A stretch of DNA of 64,000 nucleotides from Roseiflexus sp. (GTDB taxonomy: Bacteria; Chloroflexota; Chloroflexia; Chloroflexales; Roseiflexaceae): assembly GCA_017743475.1 (NCBI GenBank), contig JAGHYV010000005.1:1-64000 (forward strand). Reading direction: 5' to 3'. The translations under genes were made by a program, and so were the position numbers. Each line of letters begins with the position of its first letter. The first letter of the stretch is position 1. The notes beneath the pieces were generated by a model. That model did no database searches. It saw only the letters and a list, made by a program, of their open reading frames with translations, and was not told the DNA's origin. Shown in pieces: positions 9,762 through 18,749 of the stretch.

Positions 9762-9907
9762 ATGGCGCCGATCAACAGTGCACGATACTCCTGCCCTGTC
9801 ATTTCCGCCGCTCTGTTTCACCCGCTGCACACAAACGATTCAAGTGTGCGATAATGAAACATGGAAGACACACTATATCCAGTCGTACTATAGAGGGGAT
9901 CGAGGTC

Positions 9908-10834
9908 GTGGAGCCAGTTGCAGCAATAGCCGTCGATAACCGTCAGGGCGCCGCTCAGATTGCCGAACAGGCCGCCGATCTGATGATCCGTCGTGCGGAA
10001 GCCAGCCGAGCATCGTCGCCACAGGAATTCCGCCGCGACCTGCGCGACTTTGGATGGTCGCTCATCCACGCACAACCAGTGATGGCGCCGCTGGTCAATC
10101 TGGTTAATCGAGTTCTGTGGGCGATTGAAGAGCCGCAGTCGCTGCAAGACTTGATCCGCGCCGTTGTGGAGGTTGCGGAAGGTTTCAAGCATCAGTTGCG
10201 CCAGCACGCGCTGCACGTCGCTGAGGGTGCGTTGACACTGATTTCGGATGGTATTACCATCGTTACCCTGTCGTACAGTACTACTGTGCAACACGCGCTG
10301 CGTCATGCACAACGTGCAGGGCGCCGCTTCCGCGTCGTGTGCGGCGAGTCGCGCCCGATCCTCGAAGGTCGTCAGACGGCAGCAATCCTGGCGGAGTACG
10401 GGATTCCTACCCAACTGGTGATCGACGCTGAATTGCCAGCCCATATCGCACAGGCGCAACTGGTGATCGTGGGCGCCGATATGCTCAGTACCCAGGGATT
10501 GGTCAACAAAGTCGGCACTTACGGTATGGCGCTGGCGGCGCACGCAAAGGGGGTCGGGTTCTACGCGCTCTGCGGTAGCGAGAAGTTCGTGCTGCCCGGT
10601 TTTCGTCCCCTTGAACAACTCGATCGCCCCCGCAGCGAGATCTGGGCGGAAGCACCGCCCAACGTGCATATTCGCAACCGCTATTTCGATGTGACACCGC
10701 TCGAACTGCTGTCGGGCATTGTAACTGAACGCGGGGTCTTGCCAGTTGCTGCCATCGAAGCATGGCTCGCGTCGACGCATCTCCACCCGGCGCTGGCGCA
10801 CGAACAGCAGGGCCAGATGGTAGAAACACCTTGA
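9908..10834 (+). CDS. IF2B-like / ribose-1,5-bisphosphate isomerase-like protein
   Basis: This protein of about 308 residues belongs to the family of eIF2B alpha/beta/delta, MtnA and archaeal ribose-1,5-bisphosphate isomerase. The C-terminal Rossmann half shows VVCGESRPILEGR (phosphosugar loop with Cys), LVIVGADML with the conserved Asp, and NKVGTYGMALAAHAKGVGFYALCGSEKF. Bacteria lack eIF2B, so it is likely to isomerise a sugar phosphate or to act in nucleoside salvage. GTG at 9908 follows AGAGGGG (9892-9898). An earlier ATG at 9854 is possible but overlaps a GATAAT -10-like box. It stands alone between the kinase and envelope genes. Confidence 0.72.
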   Translation: MEPVAAIAVDNRQGAAQIAEQAADLMIRRAEASRASSPQEFRRDLRDFGWSLIHAQPVMAPLVNLVNRVLWAIEEPQSLQDLIRAVVEVAEGFKHQLRQHALHVAEGALTLISDGITIVTLSYSTTVQHALRHAQRAGRRFRVVCGESRPILEGRQTAAILAEYGIPTQLVIDAELPAHIAQAQLVIVGADMLSTQGLVNKVGTYGMALAAHAKGVGFYALCGSEKFVLPGFRPLEQLDRPRSEIWAEAPPNVHIRNRYFDVTPLELLSGIVTERGVLPVAAIEAWLASTHLHPALAHEQQGQMVETP

Positions 10835-10859
10835 TTTAGAACGAGTGTTCGACTATAAT
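10831..10859 (+). promoter_or_regulatory. Promoter of the 10972-13138 envelope operon
   Basis: TTGATT (10831-10836), exactly 17 bp, then a perfect TATAAT (10854-10859). It overlaps the stop codon of the preceding gene and gives a leader of about 105 nt before the ATG at 10972. Confidence 0.7.
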
Positions 10860-10971
10860 GTCCTCACCTCAATCACATAACGAACGCGGAGATCAATCGC
10901 CTGCGCTTAACCTGGCGTCAATTGCAGGAGTCAGAATCCCGCCATTGCTTGAACAGGTGAGGAGGTCTATT

Positions 10972-11499
10972 ATGGCTGTCACGAGTCGGGCTATTCGCGC
11001 GGGGCGTCGCGCCTGGAGCCGCAACCACCGGATGCAGCGCATTGCATACGCCGCACTCTACGGAACGGCGCTGATACTTGGCGCCCTGGCAATCTACGCT
11101 CTGATCGGTGCCGCACTTGAGCGGATCACGACAATGATCGACGATATACGCTACGGCTATCCGCGCACGATGCACGTTCAAGCGTTCGTCGGTCACGGCG
11201 AAGATGCTGGTCAACCGACGCATTTGATTGCAATCAATCTTAACCGGCAGGTGGTTGTGCTGGAACTGCCCGGCGGTGATCCGTCGCAGGTGCGCTCTAT
11301 CATCGGTCCGTACCTGTTTGGCGCCAATGAGCATCTGACGCCGGTCACCATTAGTATTCAGGATGTCGATGGTGATGCGCTGCCCGACCTGCTGCTCGAT
11401 ATTCGTCGTGAGCGGATTGTCTATCTGAACCGCGACGGTTTTTTCCGCCTGCCGACGCCTGAAGAACAGGCGCGCCTTACAAAAACCTTTCGTCCATGA
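10972..11499 (+). CDS. Single-pass membrane protein with FG-GAP-like calcium loop, unknown function
   Basis: The 175-residue product has a basic N-terminus, one membrane helix (about residues 30-55) and an outside domain. Near the end, IQDVDGDALPDLLLDI resembles the D-x-D-G-D-x-x-P-D loop of FG-GAP/VCBS calcium-binding blades. The ATG at 10972 is chosen because of the strong GAGGAGG at 10959-10965; an ATG at 10858 sits inside the promoter. Its end overlaps the next start by 4 nt (ATGA), so it is coupled to the glucosaminidase-like gene. I do not recognise a specific family. Confidence 0.7.
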   Translation: MAVTSRAIRAGRRAWSRNHRMQRIAYAALYGTALILGALAIYALIGAALERITTMIDDIRYGYPRTMHVQAFVGHGEDAGQPTHLIAINLNRQVVVLELPGGDPSQVRSIIGPYLFGANEHLTPVTISIQDVDGDALPDLLLDIRRERIVYLNRDGFFRLPTPEEQARLTKTFRP

Positions 11500-12524
11500 A
11501 CAATATTGATGCAGAGTCTGACCTTTGTGCTGATTGCCGTTCGCCGCACTGCAAGCGGCGATCAGTGCAGCATAACGACCTTCGCCTGCCGGAACGCCGC
11601 CCGAATCCGCTGGCGAGGTTTCGCGATCCGTTCGATGACCATTTGCCGGACATCGGGCAACGCCGCCTTAGAGAACGTCGCGTCGATGTTCAGGAACGTC
11701 TGCCATCTATCCCGTCGTTTGTGGCACCGCTCGACGACGCACTGCTTGTACCACTGCCCGACCGCGACTCCGAACTTGAACGCGATCTGTTGCTGGCAGA
11801 GTTGATTGCAGCGCGACCGCTCTCCCGAACTCTCTTGCAAGCAGGGGGACGAGTAGGTGGGACACGGCGAACCGCCCGATCGTGGGATTTCCACTGGCTA
11901 CTCATCGCCGTCTGCCTGGTCAGTCTCGTCGTCCTGTTCCTGTTCTGGCGCGAAACCGGGACGCCGCGGATCTGCCTGGCGCCTGGATGCTTAGGACGCC
12001 TCCAGACGACCCTGACGAACGTGTTCACCAATCATCCGCCAGCACCCGAAGGTCAGCACTCGGTACTTGGTCCGCCCAGCATTTCAGCCCAGCAGATCGA
12101 CCGCATCCTCGCTGAGTGGCAATCACCAGCAGCTGGTACTGGCTCAACCTGGGTCGAACTCGGCGTCAAGTATGGCATTGATCCGGCATACGCCCTGGCG
12201 TTTTTCATCCATGAGTCGGGTGCGGGAACTGCCCCCGGATGGGCCGGGCGCAAACCTGATGGTAGCACAACGCACAACATCGGGAATATCATCTGCGCCG
12301 GGTATAAGAGGTGTTACGGGCGATTCCGCGACTATGCGAGTTGGGAGGAAGGGATCGCAGACTGGTATCGCCTGATTGCCGTCGAGTATGTGGAGTGGCG
12401 CGGCATTCACACTGTTGAGGAGATCGTCCCGATTTATGCGCCAGCGGTTGAAAATAATGTTCCAGTATACATCGATACTGTCAACCGTCTGGTTGCCGAA
12501 TGGCGCGCATCGCGAGCACGATAA
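11496..12524 (+). CDS. Membrane-anchored glucosaminidase/lysozyme-like protein
   Basis: The 342-residue protein has a long charged cytoplasmic N-terminus with CxxC...C near residues 11-18, one membrane helix (about 131-150) and an extracellular C-terminal domain. The latter shows YGIDPAYALAFFIHESGAGT (with Glu of the HES motif as probable catalytic acid), HNIGNIICAGY and FRDYASWEEGIADWYRLI, the pattern of glucosaminidase (GH73/lysozyme-like) domains that cut peptidoglycan glycan strands. It is coupled to the membrane protein upstream (ATGA) and the M23 gene downstream (TAATG), which suggests joint action on the wall. The N-terminal Cys cluster could bind a metal; that is only a guess. Confidence 0.78.
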   Translation: MNNIDAESDLCADCRSPHCKRRSVQHNDLRLPERRPNPLARFRDPFDDHLPDIGQRRLRERRVDVQERLPSIPSFVAPLDDALLVPLPDRDSELERDLLLAELIAARPLSRTLLQAGGRVGGTRRTARSWDFHWLLIAVCLVSLVVLFLFWRETGTPRICLAPGCLGRLQTTLTNVFTNHPPAPEGQHSVLGPPSISAQQIDRILAEWQSPAAGTGSTWVELGVKYGIDPAYALAFFIHESGAGTAPGWAGRKPDGSTTHNIGNIICAGYKRCYGRFRDYASWEEGIADWYRLIAVEYVEWRGIHTVEEIVPIYAPAVENNVPVYIDTVNRLVAEWRASRAR

Positions 12525-13138
12525 TGGGTCTGAGTCGGACACAGATTCTCCTGCTGATCCTGGCGCTAATTGGGCTTGACATTCTGGTCCAGCAAACGCA
12601 ACCACCACTGCCATTGCTGAGTCGCTGGGACGGCCCAACGAAGGGTGTCAGTCGCGGTGCGCAGCAGTCAACAAGAGCTATGTTTGCCGCTCAACCTGCT
12701 GCCGAACGACCTTCAGGCAACCCGTTGCGCGACCGACGCACGGTGGTCACGCAGGGGTATGGGGTCGGATCACACGCCCCCACAAGTGTCTGGGGTGGGA
12801 TCGACCTGGCTATTGATAGCGACGGTGATGGCAAAGCAGACCCGCAGGGAACATGGCATGCGCCAGTGTATGCCACTCACGATGGTATTGCGCGGGTGAA
12901 ACCGAATACCTGGCCCGGTGGCAACTATCTGGCGATTGAGAATAAGCGGTACAAGACAGCGTATGCGCATCTCGATTCGTATGCCGTCGTCGATGGTCAA
13001 CCGGTAGTGCGCGGTCAGGTAATCGGGTATGTCGGATCAACCGGCATGTCAAGCGGACCGCATCTGCACTACGAGGTGTGGGAAAACGGGGTGAACCGCA
13101 ATCCGCTCGACTTCGACGTGCTGCGCAGCGATGAGTGA
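12524..13138 (+). CDS. M23 (LytM/NlpD)-type peptidase-like protein lacking first zinc ligand
   Basis: The 204-residue protein has an N-terminal membrane anchor and a LytM-type domain: VWGGIDLAIDSD, HAPVYATHDG, GGNYLAIEN, TAYAHLDSY and SSGPHLHYEVW. In active M23 enzymes the first zinc ligand is the His of HxGxD. Here the position is Trp (WGGID) while Asp, the AYAHLD His and the HLH pair remain. The protein is therefore probably a degenerate amidase activator or a binder, like EnvC/NlpD, rather than an endopeptidase. The start at 12524 forms TAATG with the previous stop; an ATG at 12500 is less likely. It would act outside the membrane with the glucosaminidase-like neighbour. Confidence 0.82.
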   Translation: MGLSRTQILLLILALIGLDILVQQTQPPLPLLSRWDGPTKGVSRGAQQSTRAMFAAQPAAERPSGNPLRDRRTVVTQGYGVGSHAPTSVWGGIDLAIDSDGDGKADPQGTWHAPVYATHDGIARVKPNTWPGGNYLAIENKRYKTAYAHLDSYAVVDGQPVVRGQVIGYVGSTGMSSGPHLHYEVWENGVNRNPLDFDVLRSDE

Positions 13139-13424
13139 CGCCTACCACACAGGTAGAACGAACGTGCTCTCCGCCTTTGATGAACAAAATGTCATCAAAT
13201 CACACTATATCAACCAAATGTATCGTCTTTTCGCGTATAATACTAGCACGTCGTTGAAGTGTGATGCGCGCGATAGATCGGGCGCAGATGTGCAACGAGG
13301 ATACCCAAAAGTCCAATGCGGCACTGAGAAAGACTCCCATTGTCGGACGGGACGCACGTACTATAGACCGTTCCGGAGGGGCAGGGTATGATGGTACGGA
13401 AGGTGCTGGACAGGAGTCTGAGGT

Positions 13425-14051
13425 ATGACAACTCTTCCCTCTCCCAGTGATGCAATCGCTGACTCAGCCAGACTGATCGCTATTCTCGAACGTCACCACA
13501 AAGATGTGCCGGAGATCGAGTCATTGCTCGCTGCGCATCGTACAACCCACCATCAGATGACGACCAGTTATCACGCCAGCGAAGACGCCATTGCCGCCTG
13601 GCGCGCTGCATTGGCGCGCCGCTGGACATGCGAAATAGCAGCGCGTCGTCTGTACAAGCAGACGCTACGTCAGATTGTGCAGCATTACGGCACTGCCGAA
13701 ACGCCGACCATCCGCCTGATCTCACGCGGCGGCGCCGAAGCCGATAGCACTCCAGCGGAACTGCTCGAAGATATGCGCCGCCTGCATGCTGTTCTTTCAC
13801 TCGAAGCCGCGACCCTGCCATTTGCCGAGCAACGCCTGGCCGAAATTGCTCAATCGTGCGCTGCGCTCGAATCCGCGATTCACGATGTCGCCGAAAGTGA
13901 ACGGCGACGGCGCACTGCTGTGCTCGATCTCCGCATTGCCCGCGAGGTCTATCGCCGGATGCGGCGCGAGACATACCAGGCACTCGTCAATCGGCTGGGC
14001 AATCAGGCGCTGCTCAATATCGACGAATCGGTGTTCGAAACAACGGAGTAG
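13425..14051 (+). CDS. Coiled-coil protein of unknown function
   Basis: The 208-residue product is rich in Ala, Arg, Glu and Leu in heptad-like spacing over most of its length (about 10-75 and 105-195), with no signal peptide or membrane helix. Start ATG has AGGAG 8 nt before it. It stands between the M23 gene (287-nt gap) and a convergent LiaF-like gene. A TATAGA box with TTGTCG 16 bp upstream, near 13339-13366, may be its promoter. I do not recognise its family. Confidence 0.65.
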   Translation: MTTLPSPSDAIADSARLIAILERHHKDVPEIESLLAAHRTTHHQMTTSYHASEDAIAAWRAALARRWTCEIAARRLYKQTLRQIVQHYGTAETPTIRLISRGGAEADSTPAELLEDMRRLHAVLSLEAATLPFAEQRLAEIAQSCAALESAIHDVAESERRRRTAVLDLRIAREVYRRMRRETYQALVNRLGNQALLNIDESVFETTE

Positions 14052-14067
14052 TGATTCTAGGAGCCTA

Positions 14068-14535
14068 TCATAGGCTGGCAATTTGTCGAGTTTCACCCTC
14101 ATACGATCCAGCGTTGCCAGACATTTCGGGCAATGATCCAACAGAAAGTGCCAGTGCAGTTCTCTCCCCAGTTACAACCCGCACAATCTTCACCCTACCA
14201 AACATTGCGAGAGCAGTAATCCGCAACTGCACCGGTGCCGTCTCGAATTCGATCTCCGGCAACCTGACAAGAGAGTACAGTTCGTTGTCTCCTGAACGCC
14301 ACTCATACCCCGTCTGTCCCATTACCGCGCTGCCATCCACGTGGATGCCGTTGGGGACGCGGATCGTGATCTGACCAAACAATGCATAGGCGCCGATGGC
14401 ATAACCGCCGGGTGCCAGCCGCTGGCGTGTCAGATCAACAGTGAGACTACCGAACACTGCTGTAAAACGCTCGCCTTCCAGATGGGTATGGGTGTTGATA
14501 TGCTCAACATCACCAAACAGACTCATTGAGGACAT
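14068..14535 (-). CDS. LiaF-like (cell-wall-active antibiotic response) C-terminal domain protein
   Basis: The 155-residue protein begins MSSMSLFGDVE and consists of the beta-helical repeat domain found at the C-terminus of LiaF/YvqF proteins: F.AVFGSLTVDLT, YAIGAYALFGQITIRVPNGIHVD and ALAMFGRVKIV. LiaF proteins regulate envelope-stress two-component systems in Firmicutes. This copy lacks the four N-terminal membrane helices, so its role is open; soluble versions are common in Chloroflexota and Actinobacteria. The ATG at 14535 follows AAGGAG, better than an upstream in-frame ATG at 14583. It converges with the coiled-coil gene. Confidence 0.75.
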   Translation of the reverse strand: MSSMSLFGDVEHINTHTHLEGERFTAVFGSLTVDLTRQRLAPGGYAIGAYALFGQITIRVPNGIHVDGSAVMGQTGYEWRSGDNELYSLVRLPEIEFETAPVQLRITALAMFGRVKIVRVVTGERTALALSVGSLPEMSGNAGSYEGETRQIASL

Positions 14536-14621
14536 ACCGCACTCCTTATCCGTATTGCACGAGACAATGGTCCGACGTATCATACCTGCACAGAGTTGCG
14601 CACGTCCGTTCGGAGTGTCAT

Positions 14622-15849
14622 ATGTCGCTCACACTGACGCCCGCTGCACTCCATGCAGTGCTGCTGGCATCACAGGGGCTTAATCAACCGCCGCAGCGCA
14701 CGGCAACCTGAGATGACCTCCTGCAAACCATCTGGCGGACGGGTGCATTGCAGATCGACACCATCCACGCGGTCGCGCGCAGCCCATACCTGGTGCTGTG
14801 GAGTCGCCTGGGAGCGTATGATCCGCGCTGGTTGACCGATCTGCTGGCGGAGCGAGCGATCTTTGAGTACTGGTCGCACGAAGCGTGCTTTCTGCCGATT
14901 GACGATTACCTGATCTACTGATCACTCATGTTGGCGGGGCGCACGCGCAGCGATGCTTGTGCGCACAAGTGTTTGCACGAGCATCAATCGATTGCTGCTG
15001 CGCTGATCAACGACATTCGTAACAACGGACCGGTTCGCTCAGCAGACTTCGTTCGCGCTGACGACGCAAGGGGAGGATGGTGGAACTGGAAGATCGAAAA
15101 GATGGCGCTAGAAATGCTCTTCATTGTCGGTGATCTGATGATTGACTGGCGAGAGAACTTTCAGCGCGTTTACGACCTGCGTGAGCGAGTTCTGCCTGAA
15201 TGGGATGATGCCCGTAGGCCCGATGTCGAGACAGTGCAGCGCACACTGATCCTCACAGCAGCACAGGCGCTTGGTGCGGCGCCAGCACGCCAGCTGGCAG
15301 ACTACTTTCGCCTGAACAGGGCAGAAACGGCGCGCATCGCCGCTGCACTGGCAGCAAATGGCGCACTCGCAACTGCTCGTGTCAAAGGACGGCGCGATCC
15401 GGTCTACGTTCATCCGGGCAATCTGCCGCTGGCTCAGGCAGCCGCCGATGGCGCAATCGAATCGACGGTGACGACGCTGCTCTCGCCGTTCGATCCTGTG
15501 GTATGGGACCGGCGACGCGCGCTGGAACTTTTCGGATTCGATTATCGAAATCGAGTGTTATATACCTGCGCCCAAACGACGCTATGGCTATTTCACATTG
15601 CCCATCCTGCATCGGGGCGCGTTGATTGGGCGGCTTGATCCAAAAGCGCATTGGAAAGATGGCGTGTTCAAGGTCAAGGCGCTCTTCCTGGAACCGGGCG
15701 TACATCCCAACGAGGAGCTGGCGACCGCGCTGGCAACAACACTGCGCTCCTGTGCTGCGTGGCGTGGCACACCCAACGTTGCTATTCGCCAGTGTGATCC
15801 TCCAGCGTTCGGTATACTGCTGAAACGCGCCCTCTCACATCAAATCTGA
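14622..15849 (+). pseudogene. Broken YcaQ/AlkZ-like winged-helix DNA glycosylase gene
   Basis: Joined reading frames spell a YcaQ/AlkZ-type protein of about 400 residues: IDTIHAVARSPYLVLWSRLG, IFEYWSHEACFLP, GGWWNWKIEKMALEMLF, FQRVYDLRERVLPEWD, LLSPFDPVVWDRRR, LFGFDYR and then, one frame over, RRYGYFTLPILHRGALIGR. Known members unhook interstrand crosslinks. The frame is broken by TGA at 14709-14711 and TGA at 14919-14921, both at positions where CGA (Arg) would fit the family, and by one extra A around 15545-15550. All parts before the frameshift are in one frame, so decay is recent. A remnant restart at ATG 14928 could in theory give a short product, but it would lack the N-terminal HTH. 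Confidence 0.85.
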
Positions 15850-15895
15850 TAGGATACGCCGTGCGGCATACTGGTGCGTCTGCGATGTTTGCTAT

Positions 15896-15952
15896 GGAGC
15901 GAGGGCATCCCGATTTCGCGAGGCAGCCGAGGGCAAGATGCCCTCGCTCTCG
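15896..15952. repeat. Inverted repeat, member of GAGGGCAAGATG repeat family
   Basis: GAGCGAGGGCATC (15897-15909) and its exact complement GATGCCCTCGCTC (15937-15949) form a 13-bp inverted repeat with a 27-nt spacer. The core GAGGGCAAGATGCCCTCGCT recurs near 22648 and 52083. Confidence 0.7.
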
Positions 15953-15994
15953 TAACGGGCGTCGTTCTCTAATGAAACTCCTACGTTTGACCGT

Positions 15995-16023
15995 TTGATC
16001 ATTGCCATCAGATCGGCTACAAT
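15995..16023 (+). promoter_or_regulatory. Promoter of the FmdB-type gene
   Basis: TTGATC (15995-16000), 17 bp, then TACAAT (16018-16023), 69 nt before the start at 16092. Confidence 0.6.
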
Positions 16024-16091
16024 AGAAGGGCCTGATATATCTATCATTCAGCGCCTGACTCATCACTCACTATTAGGAGGTCGTGACGATT

Positions 16092-16346
16092 ATGCCTACC
16101 TACGTGTATGCCTGTGACGCTTGCGGTGCACAATTCGAACAGTTCCAGTCGTTCAAGGACGAGCCGTTGCGGGTTTGTCGCTGTGGCAAAGAAGGCTCGG
16201 TGCGCCGGGTCTTCCAGCCAGTGGGCATCGTCTTCAAAGGTTCAGGCTGGTACATTACCGATAGCCGCAAGAGTGACAGCGCGAGCATCGGTGGCGATGG
16301 CTCGTCGAAGAGTGAGAAGAGCGAGACGAGCAGCAGTGAATCGTGA
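16092..16346 (+). CDS. FmdB-family zinc ribbon protein
   Basis: This small protein of 84 residues begins with MPTYVYACDACG and has two cysteine pairs (CDAC and CRC, the latter in RVCRCGKEG) that fit the FmdB/CxxC_CxxC_SSSS zinc-ribbon family, followed by GSGWYITD and a Ser/Lys/Glu-rich tail. The family is widespread and may be regulatory; the function is not known. The start is taken at ATG 16092 because AGGAGG precedes it and because family members begin MPxYxYxC; an in-frame GTG at 16083 is possible. Confidence 0.9.
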   Translation: MPTYVYACDACGAQFEQFQSFKDEPLRVCRCGKEGSVRRVFQPVGIVFKGSGWYITDSRKSDSASIGGDGSSKSEKSETSSSES

Positions 16347-16447
16347 TCTGACCCATATGCGCCCTGAAGGTGGGCGTTTCTCTATCCTTCCCCCTACCTC
16401 CCGCCGCCAGTCGGTCGGGTCCGTTGTGCAGACCTGTATCTGTCTCT

Positions 16448-16478
16448 AGGGGCGTCATTGTGTTTGAATGACGCCCCT
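16448..16478 (+). terminator. Strong hairpin between FmdB gene and cysE
   Basis: A perfect 12-bp stem (AGGGGCGTCATT / AATGACGCCCCT) with a 7-nt loop. No clear U-run follows (GGTTTGC), so it may end the FmdB transcript without U-tract or act as an attenuator for cysE, whose ATG is 47 nt further on. Confidence 0.55.
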
Positions 16479-16524
16479 GGTTTGCATGACGCGCTTCGAT
16501 TGACCGTCGAACGGGAGGTTTTGT

Positions 16525-17307
16525 ATGTCCAGACAGAAAGATAACCTGCTCTGCATTATACGTGACGATATTCGCGCGATCTTTCGCAATGATCCGGCAG
16601 CACGCAACCTGGCGGAAGTGCTGCTCTACCCCGGATTGCACGCCATTCTGCTGCATCGACTGGCACATGCGCTCTGGCGTCGCCAGGTTCCCTTCATCCC
16701 ACGCCTGATTTCTCAGATCAGTCGCTTCCTCACTGGCATTGAAATCCACCCTGGCGCGGTCATCGGTCGCGGCTTCTTTATCGACCACGGCATGGGTGTG
16801 GTGATTGGCGAAACGACAGAGATCGGCGACTGGGTGACTCTCTATCAGGGCGTAACGCTTGGCGGCACCGGCAAACAACGCGGCAAACGCCATCCGACGG
16901 TGCGCGACAACGTTGTGATCGGCGTTGGAGCAATTGTGCTCGGTGCAATCACCATTGGTGAGGGGGCACGCATCGGCGGTGGCGCCGTGGTGGTGAAGGA
17001 TGTTCCTCCTCATACAACTGCTGTCGGCGTTCCGGCACGCATTGTCGCGCAGCGCGACCCACAAACTGGTGAAACGCGCCGCGTTGAGCACCTGCCTGAT
17101 CCCGAAGGCGAAATGCTGCGCAGCCTGCGCGCGAAGGTGCTGGAACTCGAAGAGCGCCTAACCGAACTCGAAATTGCCACCAATCATCATCTCTCTCACC
17201 ATGTCGAAAATGATGCACTGCTAGGACAGTGCTGGTCTGCCCTTGGCGATACAAATGGCAACGGCATCATGAGTGAGCACGGCTATGTAGCTGGTGATGG
17301 GATATAG
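16525..17307 (+). CDS. cysE: Serine O-acetyltransferase
   Basis: The 260-residue enzyme transfers acetyl from acetyl-CoA to L-serine, the first step of cysteine synthesis. It has the N-terminal helical part ([32 protein letters not shown]) and the left-handed beta-helix of hexapeptide repeats: [22 protein letters not shown] with catalytic Asp-His, [21 protein letters not shown], and GVPARIV at the end. The C-terminal tail of about 80 residues, partly coiled-coil ([12 protein letters not shown]), is longer than in E. coli. GGGAGG stands 6 nt before the start. cysS follows after 5 nt, linking cysteine supply to Cys-tRNA formation. Confidence 0.95.
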   Translation: MSRQKDNLLCIIRDDIRAIFRNDPAARNLAEVLLYPGLHAILLHRLAHALWRRQVPFIPRLISQISRFLTGIEIHPGAVIGRGFFIDHGMGVVIGETTEIGDWVTLYQGVTLGGTGKQRGKRHPTVRDNVVIGVGAIVLGAITIGEGARIGGGAVVVKDVPPHTTAVGVPARIVAQRDPQTGETRRVEHLPDPEGEMLRSLRAKVLELEERLTELEIATNHHLSHHVENDALLGQCWSALGDTNGNGIMSEHGYVAGDGI

Positions 17308-17312
17308 TATCT

Positions 17313-18749
17313 ATGAGCATTCGTATCTATAACACGCTCACCCGCACTCTGGAACCGTTTGAAACGCTTGAACCCGGTGTGGTCAAAATGTACGTCTGTG
17401 GGGTGACGGTTTATGATCGGGCGCATATCGGGCATGCGATGTCGGCAATTGTCTTCGATGTAGTGCGGCGCTACCTGGAATATCGCGGCTATTCCGTTCG
17501 GCATGTGGTCAATTTTACCGACGTGGACGATAAAATCATCAATCGCGCCCGGGAACTCGGGCGTGATCCGAAAGAACTCGCCGAGTCGTACATCGCTGAG
17601 TTTCTTGAAGACCTCGAAGCGCTGAATGTCAAACGTGCCCATATCTACCCGCGTGCAACGGAAACGATGCCAGAGATCCAGCAGTTCATCACCCGCCTGA
17701 TCGAAACCGGGCACGCATACGTGGTCGATGGCGATGTCTATTTTCGTGTTGCGACCGTTCCAGATTACGGCAAACTTTCGCGGCGCAGTCTCGACGATAT
17801 GATTGCCGGTAATCGTATCAGCGTCGATGAGCGCAAAGAAAACCCTGCGGACTTCGCGTTGTGGAAGGCAGCGAAACCGGGGGAGCCATTCTGGGATAGC
17901 CCTTGGGGACCGGGGCGCCCTGGATGGCATATCGAGTGCTCGGCAATGAACCTGGCGCATCTCGGTGAACAGATCGATATCCACGGCGGCGGTGCTGACC
18001 TGATCTTTCCACACCACGAGAACGAAATTGCGCAAACCGAAAGCCTGACCGGTAAGCCATTCGCGCGCTACTGGATGCACAACGGTATGCTCCAGATTCA
18101 GACCCGTCTGGCGGACGGCACGTATAAACTGGAGAAGATGTCGAAATCACTCGGCAATGTCGTGACAATCCGTGAGTTTCTGGCGCAGTACCACCCCGAT
18201 GTGCTTCGTTTAACGGTGCTCTCAAGTTCGTACCGTAGTCCGCTGGCGTTTGGCGAAGAGATTGCCGCTGATCAGGAGCGCAAACTGGTGCGATTGCGTT
18301 CCGCCCTCGAACCGCCCATCGGGACGATCGAAGCAGGGCCAGCAGTCGATGTGCTGCTGGCAACCACGCGAACCACACGCGAACGGTTCATTGCTGCAAT
18401 GGATGACGATTTCAACACGGCTAGCGCACTGGCAGCGCTCTTCGATCTAGTGCGCGCGATCAATACTGCGCGCGACGCGGGCGTCGGCGGGGCACCGTTC
18501 GCTGAGGCACAGGCGACATTCCGTGAGCTGACCGGTGTGCTGGGGTTGACCCTGACACCACAGCAACCGAACATCCAGCAGGCAGCGCCGTTTATCGATC
18601 TCCTGATTGAGGTGCGCAGCGAACTGCGCAAGGCAAAGCAGTTCGCTCTTGCCGATATGGTGCGCAACCGCCTGTCGGATCTGGGAATCACGCTCGAGGA
18701 TACGCCGCAGGGTACCCGTTGGAAGACGGTAGATAAGCGACACGTATGA
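17313..18749 (+). CDS. cysS: Cysteinyl-tRNA synthetase
   Basis: The 478-residue class I synthetase charges tRNA-Cys with cysteine. It shows the zinc-binding CGVTVYD start (Cys29 region), the HIGH signature (AHIGHAMS), [34 protein letters not shown] and KMSKSLGN. Length and order match bacterial CysS, with a C-terminal DALR-type helical domain. It follows cysE after 5 nt and overlaps prmA by 4 nt (ATGA), so it is in an operon with both. No frame problems were seen. Confidence 0.97.
   Translation: MSIRIYNTLTRTLEPFETLEPGVVKMYVCGVTVYDRAHIGHAMSAIVFDVVRRYLEYRGYSVRHVVNFTDVDDKIINRARELGRDPKELAESYIAEFLEDLEALNVKRAHIYPRATETMPEIQQFITRLIETGHAYVVDGDVYFRVATVPDYGKLSRRSLDDMIAGNRISVDERKENPADFALWKAAKPGEPFWDSPWGPGRPGWHIECSAMNLAHLGEQIDIHGGGADLIFPHHENEIAQTESLTGKPFARYWMHNGMLQIQTRLADGTYKLEKMSKSLGNVVTIREFLAQYHPDVLRLTVLSSSYRSPLAFGEEIAADQERKLVRLRSALEPPIGTIEAGPAVDVLLATTRTTRERFIAAMDDDFNTASALAALFDLVRAINTARDAGVGGAPFAEAQATFRELTGVLGLTLTPQQPNIQQAAPFIDLLIEVRSELRKAKQFALADMVRNRLSDLGITLEDTPQGTRWKTVDKRHV

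Noticed and set aside
13131-13391. Short frame of 86 codons after the M23 gene
   Set aside because: No ribosome site, Cys/Arg-rich shadow-like sequence; it overlaps likely promoter boxes of the coiled-coil gene.
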